Positions 35,193-44,643 of a stretch of 64,000 nt of DNA are shown in pieces. Source of the stretch: Accumulibacter appositus (GTDB taxonomy: Bacteria > Pseudomonadota > Gammaproteobacteria > Burkholderiales > Rhodocyclaceae). Position 1 is the first letter of the stretch. The number at the start of each line of letters is the position of its first letter. The stretch lies in assembly GCF_035440685.1 (NCBI RefSeq), contig NZ_DAORMW010000005.1, one strand, 5' to 3'. The notes under the pieces were generated by a model. That model worked only from the letters and a program-made list of their open reading frames with translations. It was not told where the DNA came from and did not search any database. The position numbers and the translations under genes are program-made.

Positions 35193-35599
35193 CCAGCTTC
35201 CTCGCCCATTACGACTACTGGGTCATGATCTTCCTGGCGATGAGCGGCCTGTTCATCGTCATCTCCCGCGGCAATCTGATCAAGAAGCTGGTCGGGCTGG
35301 CGATCCTGCAGACTTCGGTGTATCTGCTCTACCTGGCGCCCGGCAAACTTGTCGGCGGCACGGCACCGATCGTCGATGCCGCGTTCACGGTGTACTCAAA
35401 CCCACTGCCACAGGTATTGATCCTGACCGCGATCGTCGTCGGCGTCGCCACCCTGGCTCTCGGTCTGGCGCTGGTGGTGCGCATCCGCGAGGAGTACGGG
35501 ACCATCGAAGAAGACGAAATCCTGCACCTCGATGCCGACCCTGCCGACGCTGCAGTTCCGGCCGATCCTGCCAACAATACGCCAGCGTCGCAGCGATGA
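35189..35599 (+). CDS. mrpC: Mrp-type antiporter subunit C (NuoK-like)
   Basis: The 136-residue NuoK homologue has three TM helices. Conserved parts are GNLIKKLVGLAILQTSVYLLYLAPGK, VDAAFTVYSNPLPQVLILTAIVVGVATLALGLALVVRIREEYGTIEEDE. The C-terminal tail is Ala/Asp/Pro-rich. It overlaps the next gene. Confidence 0.92.
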   Translation: MTSFLAHYDYWVMIFLAMSGLFIVISRGNLIKKLVGLAILQTSVYLLYLAPGKLVGGTAPIVDAAFTVYSNPLPQVLILTAIVVGVATLALGLALVVRIREEYGTIEEDEILHLDADPADAAVPADPANNTPASQR

Positions 35600-37080
35600 A
35601 CGTCAGCGAGCAGCTGCCCATTCTGCAGGTGGTCCTGCCGCTGGCCAGCGCGCCGCTGGCGGTGCTCCTGCGCGACCGCCTGGGCGCATTCGTTCTGGTG
35701 CTGGCGGCGACCTGGGCAGCTTTCACGATCAGTGTCCTGTTGTGGCTGCAGGTCGGGGAGTCCGGGCTGATCACCTATGAACTCGGCAGCTGGCCACCCC
35801 CCTGGGGCATCGAATACCGGGTCGACGCCCTCTCCTCGCTAATGCTGATGCTGGTCTCGGGCGTCGCGGCGGTGGTCCTGCCCTACAGTCGCGCCAGCAT
35901 CGAGCGCGAGATTCGCCAGGACAAGCACTACCTGTTCTATGCCCTGTTCGCACTGTGCCTGAGCGGCCTGCTCGGCATCACCATCACCGGCGACGCCTTC
36001 AACCTCTTCGTCTTCCTGGAGATCTCGTCGCTCTCTTCGTACGCGATGATCGCCCTCGGCAAGGACCGCCGCTCGCTGGTCGCTGCCTACCAGTACCTGA
36101 TCATGGGCACCATCGGCGCCACCTTCATCGTCATCGGCATCGGCCTCCTCTATATCAAGACCGGCACCCTCAACCTGGCGGATCTGGGCGTCCGCCTGCA
36201 GGCGATGACCAGCCACCGGCCGGTACTGGCGGCGCTGGCCTTTCTCACCGTCGGCATCTCGCTCAAGCTGGCCTTGTTCCCCCTGCATCAGTGGTTGCCG
36301 AACGCCTACGCCTATGCCCCGTCGGTGGTATCGGCCTTCCTCGCCGCCACCGCCACCAAGGTCTCGGTGTACGCGCTGCTGCGCTTCTACTTTTCGGTAT
36401 TCGGGGAAACAGCCATCTTCCAGCGACTGCCAATGGAGGAGCTGATGCTGGTGCTGGCGCTAGCCGCGATGTTCGTCGCCTCGACAGTGGCCATCTTCCA
36501 GGACAACTTGAAGCGGCTGTTTGCCTACTCCAGCGTTGCCCAGATCGGCTACATCGTCCTCGGTATTTCCTTCGACTCGGTGACCGGATTGACCGCCACC
36601 ATCGTGCACCTGGTTAACCACGCCGTCACCAAGGGCGGCCTGTTTCTGCTGCTCGGGGCGGTGATCGGCGGCATGGGTGGCGTCACCCTGGCGCGGGTGC
36701 ACGGCATCGGACGGGTCATGCCGCTGACCAGTTTCGGCATCGTGCTTTGCGGACTGAGCCTGATCGGTGTGCCGGGCACTGCGGGCTTCGTCAGCAAGTG
36801 GTATCTGATCCTGGCAGCACTCGAGAAGGGCCAATGGTGGCTGGTGTTTCTGATCGTGCTGTCGTCGCTGCTGGCGGTCGCCTACGTCTGGCGCTTCGTC
36901 GAGGCTGCCTACTTCCACGCACCGCGCGCCGACCTCGCAGGCGTCCGTGAGGCACCGCTGGCACTGGCGTTGCCGGCCTGGATCCTGGTCGCCGCAACAC
37001 TCTGGTTCGGCTTCGACACCTCGATCACGGTCGGCTCGGCCAGCCGTGCGGCCGCGCAGTTGCTCGGCATTGCGCCATGA
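35596..37080 (+). CDS. mrpD: Mrp-type antiporter large subunit, first MrpD-like copy
   Basis: This 494-residue NuoL/M/N-family protein has about 14 TM helices. It keeps the TM5 Glu (NLFVFLEISSLSSYAMIALG) and the TM7 Lys (ISLKLALFPLHQWLPNAYAYAPSVVSAFLAATATK) that carry protons in this family. Also present are DNLKRLFAYSSVAQIGYIVLG, and GLSLIGVPGTAGFVSKWYLI. It is expected to conduct H+ and/or Na+ within the Mrp complex. Confidence 0.92.
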   Translation: MNVSEQLPILQVVLPLASAPLAVLLRDRLGAFVLVLAATWAAFTISVLLWLQVGESGLITYELGSWPPPWGIEYRVDALSSLMLMLVSGVAAVVLPYSRASIEREIRQDKHYLFYALFALCLSGLLGITITGDAFNLFVFLEISSLSSYAMIALGKDRRSLVAAYQYLIMGTIGATFIVIGIGLLYIKTGTLNLADLGVRLQAMTSHRPVLAALAFLTVGISLKLALFPLHQWLPNAYAYAPSVVSAFLAATATKVSVYALLRFYFSVFGETAIFQRLPMEELMLVLALAAMFVASTVAIFQDNLKRLFAYSSVAQIGYIVLGISFDSVTGLTATIVHLVNHAVTKGGLFLLLGAVIGGMGGVTLARVHGIGRVMPLTSFGIVLCGLSLIGVPGTAGFVSKWYLILAALEKGQWWLVFLIVLSSLLAVAYVWRFVEAAYFHAPRADLAGVREAPLALALPAWILVAATLWFGFDTSITVGSASRAAAQLLGIAP

Positions 37081-38549
37081 TCACCGACGAAATGCTGGTC
37101 CTCGCTGCGCTCGCAGTGCCAAGCGCCGGCAGCGCGGCGATTCTCCTTTGCGGTCGCTGGCCGAACCTGCGCGAGGCGGCCACACTGGCCACCGCGACGC
37201 TACTGCTGTTCTGCGTACTGGCATTGCTGCCGACGGTCCTCGCGGGTGGACGGCCCGGCGTGCATTTGTTCGAACTGCTGCCGGGATTACCAATCGCCTT
37301 CTCGGTCGAGCCACTGGGAATGCTTTTCGCGCTCGTCGCCTCCAGTCTGTGGATCGTGAACTCGCTGTACTCGATCGGCTACATGCGCGGCAACGGCGAA
37401 CAACACCAGACGCGCTTCTACATCTGCTTCGCCCTGTCGATCGCCGCGGCGATCGGCATCGCCTTTTCTGCCAACATGTTCACCTTGTTCGTGTTCTACG
37501 AGCTGCTGACGCTGATCACCTATCCGCTGGTCACCCACCACGGCACGGACAAGGCAAGAGCGGGGGGGCGTATTTATCTCGGGCTCCTGATCGGCACCTC
37601 GGTGGTCTTGCTGCTACCGGCGCTTGTGTTCACCTGGCACGTCGCCGGCACAACCGACTTTACGCCGGGTGGCATCCTGCAGGGTCGGCTCTCCGATATC
37701 GCGCTCGGTGGCCTGCTCGCACTGTACGTGTTCGGCATCGGCAAAGCGGCGCTGATGCCTTTCCACCGCTGGCTACCGGCGGCCATGGTTGCGCCGACGC
37801 CTGTCTCCGCGCTGCTGCACGCGGTGGCGGTGGTCAAGACCGGTGTGTTCAGCGTGGTCAAGATCATCGTCTACATCTTCGGTGCCGAGACCCTGATCGA
37901 GCAGGGCGGGGCGGACTGGCTGACGGCGGTCGCCGGGTTCACCATTGTCGCCGCCTCGATCGTCGCCTTGCGCGCCGACAACCTGAAGCGGCGTCTGGCT
38001 TATTCGACGGTCAGCCAGCTGTCTTATGTCGTGCTGGCAGCCGCGCTGCTCACTCCCTACTCACTCGCCGCTGCGGTATTGCACATCGCCGCGCACGCGG
38101 TCGGCAAGATCACCCTGTTTTTCGCCGCCGGAGCCATCTACACCGCTGCCCACAAGACCAATGTCAGCGAGTTGGACGGTATCGGCCGGCGCATGCCGTG
38201 GACCATGGCCGCGTTCACCATCGGCGCGCTGTCGATGATCGGCCTGCCGCCCGCGGCTGGGTTCATTTCCAAATGGTATTTGCTGTCCGGTGCCATGGCG
38301 GCTGAGCAGTGGGCCATCGTTGCCGTCCTGCTGGCCAGCACGCTGCTCACTGCCGGCTACTTCATGCCCATCGTTTATCGAGCTTTCTTTCGCGCACCTG
38401 TAGACGACGGCCACGAGCACGGGCACGCCCACGGCGAGGCTCCGCTGCCGATGGTCGCCGCCCTGACGGTAACCGCTGCCGGCACGTTGGCGCTATTCTT
38501 CTTCCCCGATGTGCCGCTGGCGCTGGCACGACAGATGCTCGGAGGCTGA
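37077..38549 (+). CDS. Mrp-type antiporter large subunit, second copy (MrpA/D-like)
   Basis: The protein has 490 residues and about 14 TM helices, overlapping the previous gene by 4 bp. The ion-path residues are present: Glu in FTLFVFYELLTLITYPLVTHHG and Lys in IGKAALMPFHRWLPAAMVAPTPVSALLHAVAVVK. GLPPAAGFISKWYLLSGAM is typical near the end. A His-rich loop (DDGHEHGHAHGEAP) lies before the last helices and is unusual. It may replace the NuoL-like part of MrpA. Confidence 0.9.
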   Translation: MITDEMLVLAALAVPSAGSAAILLCGRWPNLREAATLATATLLLFCVLALLPTVLAGGRPGVHLFELLPGLPIAFSVEPLGMLFALVASSLWIVNSLYSIGYMRGNGEQHQTRFYICFALSIAAAIGIAFSANMFTLFVFYELLTLITYPLVTHHGTDKARAGGRIYLGLLIGTSVVLLLPALVFTWHVAGTTDFTPGGILQGRLSDIALGGLLALYVFGIGKAALMPFHRWLPAAMVAPTPVSALLHAVAVVKTGVFSVVKIIVYIFGAETLIEQGGADWLTAVAGFTIVAASIVALRADNLKRRLAYSTVSQLSYVVLAAALLTPYSLAAAVLHIAAHAVGKITLFFAAGAIYTAAHKTNVSELDGIGRRMPWTMAAFTIGALSMIGLPPAAGFISKWYLLSGAMAAEQWAIVAVLLASTLLTAGYFMPIVYRAFFRAPVDDGHEHGHAHGEAPLPMVAALTVTAAGTLALFFFPDVPLALARQMLGG

Positions 38550-38551
38550 AA

Positions 38552-38809
38552 GTGAGGGAGAGTACGGAGAAGCACTGGTTGCTGCGCCCGAAGACGATCA
38601 CGCTGCTGTGGCGCGTGTTCATCGCCATCCTGGCCGCTACGGTGATCGCCGAACGGGTGGTTCACCTGCATCCGCATTTCGGCTTCGATGGCTGGTTCGG
38701 TTTCCACGCCTGGTACGGCTTCCTGGCCTGCGCGGCGATGATCATTTTCGCCAAGGGCCTGGGCCTGCTGATCAAGCGGCCCGACACCTACTACGGTGAC
38801 GACCAATGA
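38552..38809 (+). CDS. Small two-helix membrane protein within the Mrp operon
   Basis: The protein has 85 residues from the GTG at 38552 (VRESTEKHWLLRPKTITLLWRVFIAILAATVIAERVV). Two TM helices flank a His- and aromatic-rich turn (VHLHPHFGFDGWFGFHAWYGF); the end is KRPDTYYGDDQ. It overlaps the next gene (ATGA). I do not recognise a named family. Its coupled position between two large subunits suggests an accessory subunit. Confidence 0.8.
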   Translation: MRESTEKHWLLRPKTITLLWRVFIAILAATVIAERVVHLHPHFGFDGWFGFHAWYGFLACAAMIIFAKGLGLLIKRPDTYYGDDQ

Positions 38810-40488
38810 TTCTCCACCCTGCGCTGATCCTCGTTCTCGGCGCCCTGGTCCTGCCTTGGCTGCCGCACCGGGGAGCCCGGCAAGCCGCCTCGCTGGCCCT
38901 GCCGCTGGCGGCATTATGGGCAGTCTGGCAGGTACCGGACGGCAGCGCATGGCAACTCCATTTCCTCGACTACACGCTGACCCCGCTCGCTGGTGACAAA
39001 CTGACCCGCCTGTTTGCCACCATCTTCGCGCTAATGGCCGCAGCTGGCGCCCTGTTCGCGCTGCGCCAGGAGAGCCGCGTCGAAGTGCCCGCGGCCCTGT
39101 TTTACGCGGGCTCGGCAATGGGCGTCGCCTTCGCCGGTGACCTGATCACGGTGTTCATCTTTTGGGAACTGATGGCCATCGCTTCGACCCTGGTGATCTG
39201 GAGCGCGGGCAGCCGCGCATCCTATTCGGCCAGCATGCGCTATCTGTCGATCCACCTGCTCGGCGGCGTCGTGCTCATGGCCGGCATCGCCGGCCACGTC
39301 GCCGCTACCGGCTCGCTGGCCTTTACGCACATGACGCCCGATTCCGGGGCGAGCTGGCTGATCCTGGCAGGCTTCCTGGTCAACGCCGGCGCACCGCCGC
39401 TTTCCGCCTGGCTGCCCGATGCCTATCCCGAGGCATCATGGAGTGGCACCGTCTTCCTGTCCGCGTTTACCACCAAGACGGCGGTCTATGTCCTCTTGCG
39501 CGGCTTCCCCGGCACGGAACTCCTGATCTGGGTCGGCATGTTCATGATCTTCTACGGCATCGTCTATGCCTTGCTCGAGAATGACATGCGGCGCATTCTT
39601 GCCTACTCGATCGTCAACCAGGTCGGTTTCATGGTGGTCGGCATCGGTATCGGCACCGAAATGGCGCTTAACGGTGCCGCCGCGCATGCCTTCGCCCACA
39701 TCATCTACAAGGCACTCCTGCTGATGTCAGCCGGCTCCGTGCTGTACCGCACCGGCCGGCGCAAGTGCACCGATCTTGGCGGCCTCTTTCAGAGCATGCC
39801 GGTCACCGCCTTTTGCGGCATCATCGGGGCGCTCGCCATCTCTTCGTTTCCCTGGACTTCCGGCTTCGTCAGCAAATCGATGATCTCGCAGGCGGCCGGC
39901 GACGAGCATCTGCAGTACGTCTGGCTCGGGCTGGCAGCGGCCTCGGCAGGCGTGTTCCTGCACGCCGGCATCAAATTCCCCTGGTTCGTCTTCTTCCAGA
40001 AGGATAGCGGCCTACGCCCCGCCGATCCGCCAGCAAGCATGCAAATACCAATGATTCTCTTTTCCGCTCTGTGCATCGGCCTGGGCCTGTTCCCGGCGCC
40101 GCTCTATGCCCTGCTGCCCTTCGAGGTCAACTACGCGCCCTACAGCGGTGCCCACGTGGTGACGCAGCTGCAACTTCTGCTTTTCTCGGGCCTGGCATTC
40201 TTCGTCATGCTGGGTTTCTTGAAGCGCACGCTGACCATTTCTCTGGACCTTGACTGGTTTTACCGCATGTTTGCGCCGCGCCTAGTCAATCTACTGACGC
40301 CACTGCTTACAGGTGTCATCGCCGGCCTGGAACGTACTGCCGCGTCAGTGGCTCAGCGCGCCGGCAAGACTCTGCACCGCCACCACGGCCCGCAAGGTGC
40401 ATTGGCCAGAACCTGGCCCACCGGCAGCATGGCCTTCTGGACCGTCGTAATGCTGCTGGCCTGGCTGGCTCTCTACTACCTGCCCTGA
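38806..40488 (+). CDS. Mrp-type antiporter large subunit, third copy
   Basis: The 560-residue NuoL/M/N-family protein has about 15 TM helices. The TM5 Glu is present (LITVFIFWELMAIASTLVIW). The usual TM7 Lys position is altered: the segment reads VNAGAPPLSAWLPDAYPEASWSGTVFLSAFTTKTAVYV, with no Lys before the PxxxWLP. A Lys remains in TM8 (TTKTAVY). It has an extra C-terminal amphipathic stretch (GLERTAASVAQRAGKTLHRHHG) and a last TM. It may have a different transport role from the other two. Confidence 0.9.
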   Translation: MILHPALILVLGALVLPWLPHRGARQAASLALPLAALWAVWQVPDGSAWQLHFLDYTLTPLAGDKLTRLFATIFALMAAAGALFALRQESRVEVPAALFYAGSAMGVAFAGDLITVFIFWELMAIASTLVIWSAGSRASYSASMRYLSIHLLGGVVLMAGIAGHVAATGSLAFTHMTPDSGASWLILAGFLVNAGAPPLSAWLPDAYPEASWSGTVFLSAFTTKTAVYVLLRGFPGTELLIWVGMFMIFYGIVYALLENDMRRILAYSIVNQVGFMVVGIGIGTEMALNGAAAHAFAHIIYKALLLMSAGSVLYRTGRRKCTDLGGLFQSMPVTAFCGIIGALAISSFPWTSGFVSKSMISQAAGDEHLQYVWLGLAAASAGVFLHAGIKFPWFVFFQKDSGLRPADPPASMQIPMILFSALCIGLGLFPAPLYALLPFEVNYAPYSGAHVVTQLQLLLFSGLAFFVMLGFLKRTLTISLDLDWFYRMFAPRLVNLLTPLLTGVIAGLERTAASVAQRAGKTLHRHHGPQGALARTWPTGSMAFWTVVMLLAWLALYYLP

Positions 40489-40492
40489 CTCG

Positions 40493-41050
40493 ATGAGCAG
40501 TTCGCCAATTCCGAGCGGATGTGACGCGAAAGGAGACATCGTCAGCCTGCCCCCTGCCGATCAACCGGTTGCGCAGTGCACCCGCGCCAAGCGGCTGCTC
40601 ATCCCGGTCGACCCGAGCGAACGCTCGCGCTGGGGCATTCGCTACGCCATGCATCTGCAGCGCAGCGGAAAACCGGTGCAGGTCGCGCTGCTGTTCGTCT
40701 CCGAACCGGTCACCGCGCCGCAAGTTCTGCGTTTCCGTACGCAGGTCGAAATTGCCCGCTTCCAGGCAGAATGCGGCGCGCACATCCTGCACGATGCCGC
40801 GCAACCGCTAGCCGCGGCAGGCGTCGCGTGCCAGGAGATTTACCGAGAAGGCGACATTGTCCAGCAGATCGGCGACGTCGCCGAACAGCTCGGCTGCGAC
40901 GAAATCGTTCTGCCACTGCCGCACGCCCGCATCGCCAAGCTACTGTCGCGCGACGTGGTGCGGGAAGTGATCAAGCGTGCAAAGGGCGTCCCGGTGGTGA
41001 CGACGGATGCGGAAGGTGTTGCGGAGAAGGCTGAGGACAACTGGCTGTAG
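40493..41050 (+). CDS. Universal stress protein (UspA family)
   Basis: The 185-residue protein has an N-terminal extension of about 30 residues, then a Usp fold: RLLIPVDPSERSRWGIRYAMHL, the central QVALLFVSEPVT, and the C-terminal GCDEIVLPLPHARIAKLLSRDVVREVIKRAKGVPVVTT. The classic ATP-binding GxxGxxxS loop is replaced by LPHARIAKLLS. It starts 4 bp after the last Mrp gene stop and is probably in the operon. Confidence 0.83.
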   Translation: MSSSPIPSGCDAKGDIVSLPPADQPVAQCTRAKRLLIPVDPSERSRWGIRYAMHLQRSGKPVQVALLFVSEPVTAPQVLRFRTQVEIARFQAECGAHILHDAAQPLAAAGVACQEIYREGDIVQQIGDVAEQLGCDEIVLPLPHARIAKLLSRDVVREVIKRAKGVPVVTTDAEGVAEKAEDNWL

Positions 41051-41072
41051 ACTTTCGCCGCGCACGGGAGTG

Positions 41073-41255
41073 CAAACCTAGAACGATGTGGATCAATGGC
41101 TTCTGATCGTTGGTCGGTTGCTTGCACAGAGCGCATGCTGCAAATGCGTCCTCACCGTGCAGCGCTATGCCTTGCGCTTCTGCAAACGCGTCGAGCCGAT
41201 CGCCGTGCGCCAGGGCGCATGCCAGGCACGCTTCCGCTGACACCGCCACTGCCAT
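41073..41255 (-). pseudogene. Decayed C-terminal fragment of the LuxR-type regulator
   Basis: The minus strand encodes SAEACLACALAHGDRLDAFAEAQGI and, after a scrambled middle, PTNDQKPLIHIVLGL. These match SPAEARLARSLAHGDCLDAFAEAQGI and RTNDQKALIRLVLSL at the C-terminus of the intact regulator at 43139. At DNA level the copies align over about 170 bp. A 2-base length difference near 41160 shifts the frame through the HTH recognition helix, so this copy is not functional. It lies immediately downstream of the second nhaD, whereas the intact gene lies upstream. Confidence 0.8.
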
Positions 41256-41260
41256 GACCC

Positions 41261-42712
41261 TTAGAACATCGCGCTATTGATCCACATGTGCGTGGCGATG
41301 CTGGCAGCGTAGCCGAGCGCGATGACCGGCGCCCATTTGAGGTGGCCGACGAAAGTGTAGCGGCCGCGTGCCTGACCCATCAAAGCCACCCCTGCGGCCG
41401 AACCGATTGACAGCAGGGACCCGCCCACACCCGCGGTAAGTGTGACCAGCAGCCATTGCCCGAGCGACATCTCCGGCATCATGGTCAGCACGGCGAACAT
41501 CACCGGGATGTTGTCGACGATCGCCGACAGGATACCGATTGCGACATTGGCGTTGGTCGCACCCCAGTCCCCATACATCAGCTCGGAGGCCATTGCCAGG
41601 TAGCCGATGAAGCCGAGGCCGCCGACGCATAACACCACGCCGTAGAAGAAGAGCAACGTATCCCACTCGGCCCGGGCAATCTTGTTGAACACGTTGAATG
41701 CCTGCAGGCCGCCCATGCTGTCGTCGTGGTTGATCTCGGTCCGGAATTGACGACTGGTCATGCCGTACTCAAAGTGCACGGTTTTCTTCAGGTAATACCC
41801 GAAGAATTGCAGATAGGCCAGGCCGGTCAGCATGCCGATGACCGGTGGCAGATTTATGAAGTTGTGGAAGCTGATGGCGGTCGCGATGGTCAACAGGAAC
41901 AGGGCAATGATGCGTTTGGCACCACGTTTCATCACCACTGCGTGACCGCCGCCGAGGGGTGGTATGTTCGGAACCCGCGTCGACATAATGGCGGCCGGTA
42001 CCAGCCAGTTGACCAGCGCGGGAATGAACAGGGCAAAGAAGGAGCCGAAACCCACCATGCCCTGCGCCGTCTGGATCTCTTTCTGCCAGACCATCAGCGT
42101 CGTGATATCGCCAAAGGGACTGAAGGCGCCCCCGGCGTTTGCCGCCACGACGATATTGATGCAGGCGAGCAGGACAAATTTGGCATTGTCGCCGCCCACC
42201 GCCATGACCACCGCGCACATCAGCAGCGCGGTGGTCAGGTTGTCTGCGACCGGTGAAATGAAAAACGCCAGCACGCCCGTTATCCAGAACAGTTTGCGCA
42301 GTCCGTAGCCCTTCTCGATCAGCCAAGAGCGCAGGGCCTCGAACACATTGCGCTCGCTCATGGCATTGATGTAGGTCATTGCGACCAGCAGGAACAGCAT
42401 CAGCTCGGCATATTCGAGAAGATTATGCCGCACCGCCATTTCTGTAGCATGGTTCATGCCGTGGGCGGTATAAACGCTGCCGATCAGGGCCCAGATGATG
42501 CCAGCGGCCAGGATCACGGGCTTGGACTTGCGCAGATGCGTGAACTCCTCCGCCATCACCAGTGCGTAGGCCAAGCCAAACAAGGCCAGGGCGGCAAAAC
42601 CGACCCAGTGCGCGGTCAGGTCAAGGCGCTCGCCATCCCCTGCGGAGGCCCAAGCCAGAGCCGGCGACAGCCAAAGCAGCGGGGAAATGAGCTGGCGCAA
42701 AAGCGGTGTCAT
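41261..42712 (-). CDS. nhaD: NhaD-type Na+/H+ antiporter (second copy)
   Basis: The protein has 483 residues from ATG 42712 (MTPLLRQLISPLLWLSPALAWAS), with GGAGAGA upstream. It has the same hallmarks as the first copy: EYAELMLFLLVAMTYINAM, SPVADNLTTALLMCAVV, NIVVAANAGGAFSPFGDITTLMVWQKE, SAIVDNIPVMFAVLTM, GSAAGVALMGQARGRYTF. The central cytoplasmic loop differs (MTSRQFRTEINHDDSMGG). It lies between an intact LuxR-type regulator and a remnant of a second copy, hinting that the regulator-antiporter unit was once duplicated. Confidence 0.93.
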   Translation of the reverse strand: MTPLLRQLISPLLWLSPALAWASAGDGERLDLTAHWVGFAALALFGLAYALVMAEEFTHLRKSKPVILAAGIIWALIGSVYTAHGMNHATEMAVRHNLLEYAELMLFLLVAMTYINAMSERNVFEALRSWLIEKGYGLRKLFWITGVLAFFISPVADNLTTALLMCAVVMAVGGDNAKFVLLACINIVVAANAGGAFSPFGDITTLMVWQKEIQTAQGMVGFGSFFALFIPALVNWLVPAAIMSTRVPNIPPLGGGHAVVMKRGAKRIIALFLLTIATAISFHNFINLPPVIGMLTGLAYLQFFGYYLKKTVHFEYGMTSRQFRTEINHDDSMGGLQAFNVFNKIARAEWDTLLFFYGVVLCVGGLGFIGYLAMASELMYGDWGATNANVAIGILSAIVDNIPVMFAVLTMMPEMSLGQWLLVTLTAGVGGSLLSIGSAAGVALMGQARGRYTFVGHLKWAPVIALGYAASIATHMWINSAMF

Positions 42713-43138
42713 TATTCTCTCCGTGATTCTCGACTTTCGCCGTGGGTGGGTCGCCATCTTGCAACATGCAGCATCCGCGTTCGTCGCCACCTTAAAAGGG
42801 CTCACGCGCGCGGTCAACTCGTTCTTTTTGCCCCGACCACGATCAGGCTGCCAGCGGGTCGATAGCGAGCGAAGTTATGAACCTGCGATATGAGCCGACT
42901 GGCGGGCGAAGTCGTGGCCAACGCGCATCGTGGGCAGTCCAGCGCCATCGAGAGAGCAGGGTGTTGACGGCATCGCCGCAGTGGCGGCTGACGGACTACC
43001 TCCCGCCGTTCCGGGTGCCCTCAATACCGCAGGACGGGAGGGAGGGCTGCAATCGCTCACTTTTTGGTGCGCACCGAATTGCGTTGAGTAACACCAATCG
43101 GTAGCCCTTGCACCGGTGAGTTCGAACTGCGGTTGGTC
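42713..43138. other. Gap upstream of the second nhaD
   Basis: About 425 bp without a convincing gene. The nhaD promoter should be at the left end. Short frames here lack recognisable domains. Nothing else was seen. Confidence 0.4.
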
Positions 43139-44257
43139 TCAGCGCACAGCGGGCAGGCTGAGAACCAGACGAATCAACGCCTTCTGGTCGTTGGTCCGCG
43201 TCTTGCGTAGTGCATGCTGCAACTGCGTTCTGGCCGTGCAGCGTTGAATACCCTGCGCTTCCGCAAACGCGTCGAGGCAATCGCCGTGCGCCAGTGAGCG
43301 CGCCAAACGCGCTTCCGCTGGCGAGAGGCAGAAGAACTCCATCAATTGTCGTGCAGTCGCCAGCCTGTTCCCCCCCCGCTTGGCGACGAGACATAGAGCG
43401 ACTGCCGACTGCACCGCGAGTGTGGGCGCTCGCTCACGAGTGATGAGCGGTACGAGCGACAGGTACGCACTACCCTGGCCCAAGCAGGCGGTGGTCTCGG
43501 CGCTGCAGTTCATCGCCCTGCGGGAAGCCGCAGTCTGCAAAGCCTCGCCCAGCGCCGCGTCCTCCCCCGGGTCAACAGCGTGCAGATGACCGTCTAGCTC
43601 CTGCAGGCAATCACTGGCCGTCAGCAACGCCACACCCTGCCGGTTTGCCTGCACAATTCTCCTGGACGCCGCCAAGCCAAAAATACCCAGGTTGGAATAG
43701 TCGAGCATCGACTGACCAAGCTGCTGCTGCGCTTCCCTGCTTTGCAGCTCGAACATGACACGGCAGCCTCGCCTCAAATGGGGCGCCAAGCGCGTCAGGT
43801 ACGACAACTCGGCGGCCGCAAATGGCCCACGGTCTGAGGCACGAACCACGTCCAACTGCGCGTGCACCCCATGCGCACTGAACAAGGGCACGGTCGCCGA
43901 GTAGCGACCGCAATGGGGAACAAGATAGTCGCGGAAGAACTCGCTGCCGCGAACGAAATCGGCGTCGAGATAGTGGTGGCAGGCGGTGACCGGTCCCGGA
44001 AGCCCATTCCTGAACTGCGCACGACGCGGATCTATGTGCCCTAAATGGCCCTGATAGCTGGCCAGCGCTTCTTCCTTGCCAAAACTGATGATCCCCAGCC
44101 GGTCAACCCCCAAGTCGCCATCCCAGCCTTGCAGGTGGTAGACGTCGCCATTCACACCCTGGCAGATGGTCGCCAGAACATCAGGCCACAGATCCGGCTC
44201 GAGCGAAGCCGCATAGATAGCGTCCAGCAAGCGGTCGTACGGTGCCAGTTTGTCCAT
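43139..44257 (-). CDS. LuxR-family HTH transcriptional regulator
   Basis: The protein has 372 residues from ATG 44257 (MDKLAPYDRLLDAIYAASLEPDLWPDVL), with a strong AAGGAGGGAG upstream. The N-terminal two-thirds look like a PAS/GAF-type sensor common to LuxR-like regulators of this length. The C-terminal HTH is FCLSPAEARLARSLAHGDCLDAFAEAQGIQRCTARTQLQHALRKTRTNDQKALIRLVL. A two-residue insertion-like change around IQRCTART differs from the usual LuxR GIS..TV.TH pattern. It probably controls the downstream nhaD. Confidence 0.82.
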   Translation of the reverse strand: MDKLAPYDRLLDAIYAASLEPDLWPDVLATICQGVNGDVYHLQGWDGDLGVDRLGIISFGKEEALASYQGHLGHIDPRRAQFRNGLPGPVTACHHYLDADFVRGSEFFRDYLVPHCGRYSATVPLFSAHGVHAQLDVVRASDRGPFAAAELSYLTRLAPHLRRGCRVMFELQSREAQQQLGQSMLDYSNLGIFGLAASRRIVQANRQGVALLTASDCLQELDGHLHAVDPGEDAALGEALQTAASRRAMNCSAETTACLGQGSAYLSLVPLITRERAPTLAVQSAVALCLVAKRGGNRLATARQLMEFFCLSPAEARLARSLAHGDCLDAFAEAQGIQRCTARTQLQHALRKTRTNDQKALIRLVLSLPAVR

Positions 44258-44643
44258 CTTCTCTCCCTCCTTGGAACAGGCGTGACGCTGGACGGCGGTG
44301 AAGGACACGAAGGGAGACGTACTCGACACATCATCTGTTTGGAGGATTCCCATCATGCGCTGGTGTTTATAACATGGCCCCACGACCTGACGCCACAACG
44401 GAGGCGTTAATAGAGAAGCTCAGCTCGACCCCGCATTATTTCGCCTAATCGGAGAGAGGGGAGTTAGGTTTGGTTTCCAGCACCTTTGTCCGCCGCACCT
44501 GCTGCCCAAGACCTCAGCACTCGGATAGCACAGGCTCTTTCGCCAGAATCGATAAGTTTAAGATCGTTAATATTCACAAGATTATGACAAGAGCTTAAAC
44601 ATTATTTGAAATCAAGTCTACTCTCGTTTTTTGGGCAAGCGCA
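44258..44643. other. A+T-richer junction at the left edge of the accessory region
   Basis: This region of nearly 390 bp contains the luxR promoter near its left end. Towards 44540-44640 the composition turns clearly A+T-rich. GTTTAAG (44556-44562) and CTTAAAC (44594-44600) form an inverted repeat. No gene was seen. The base change marks the start of acquired DNA. Confidence 0.5.
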
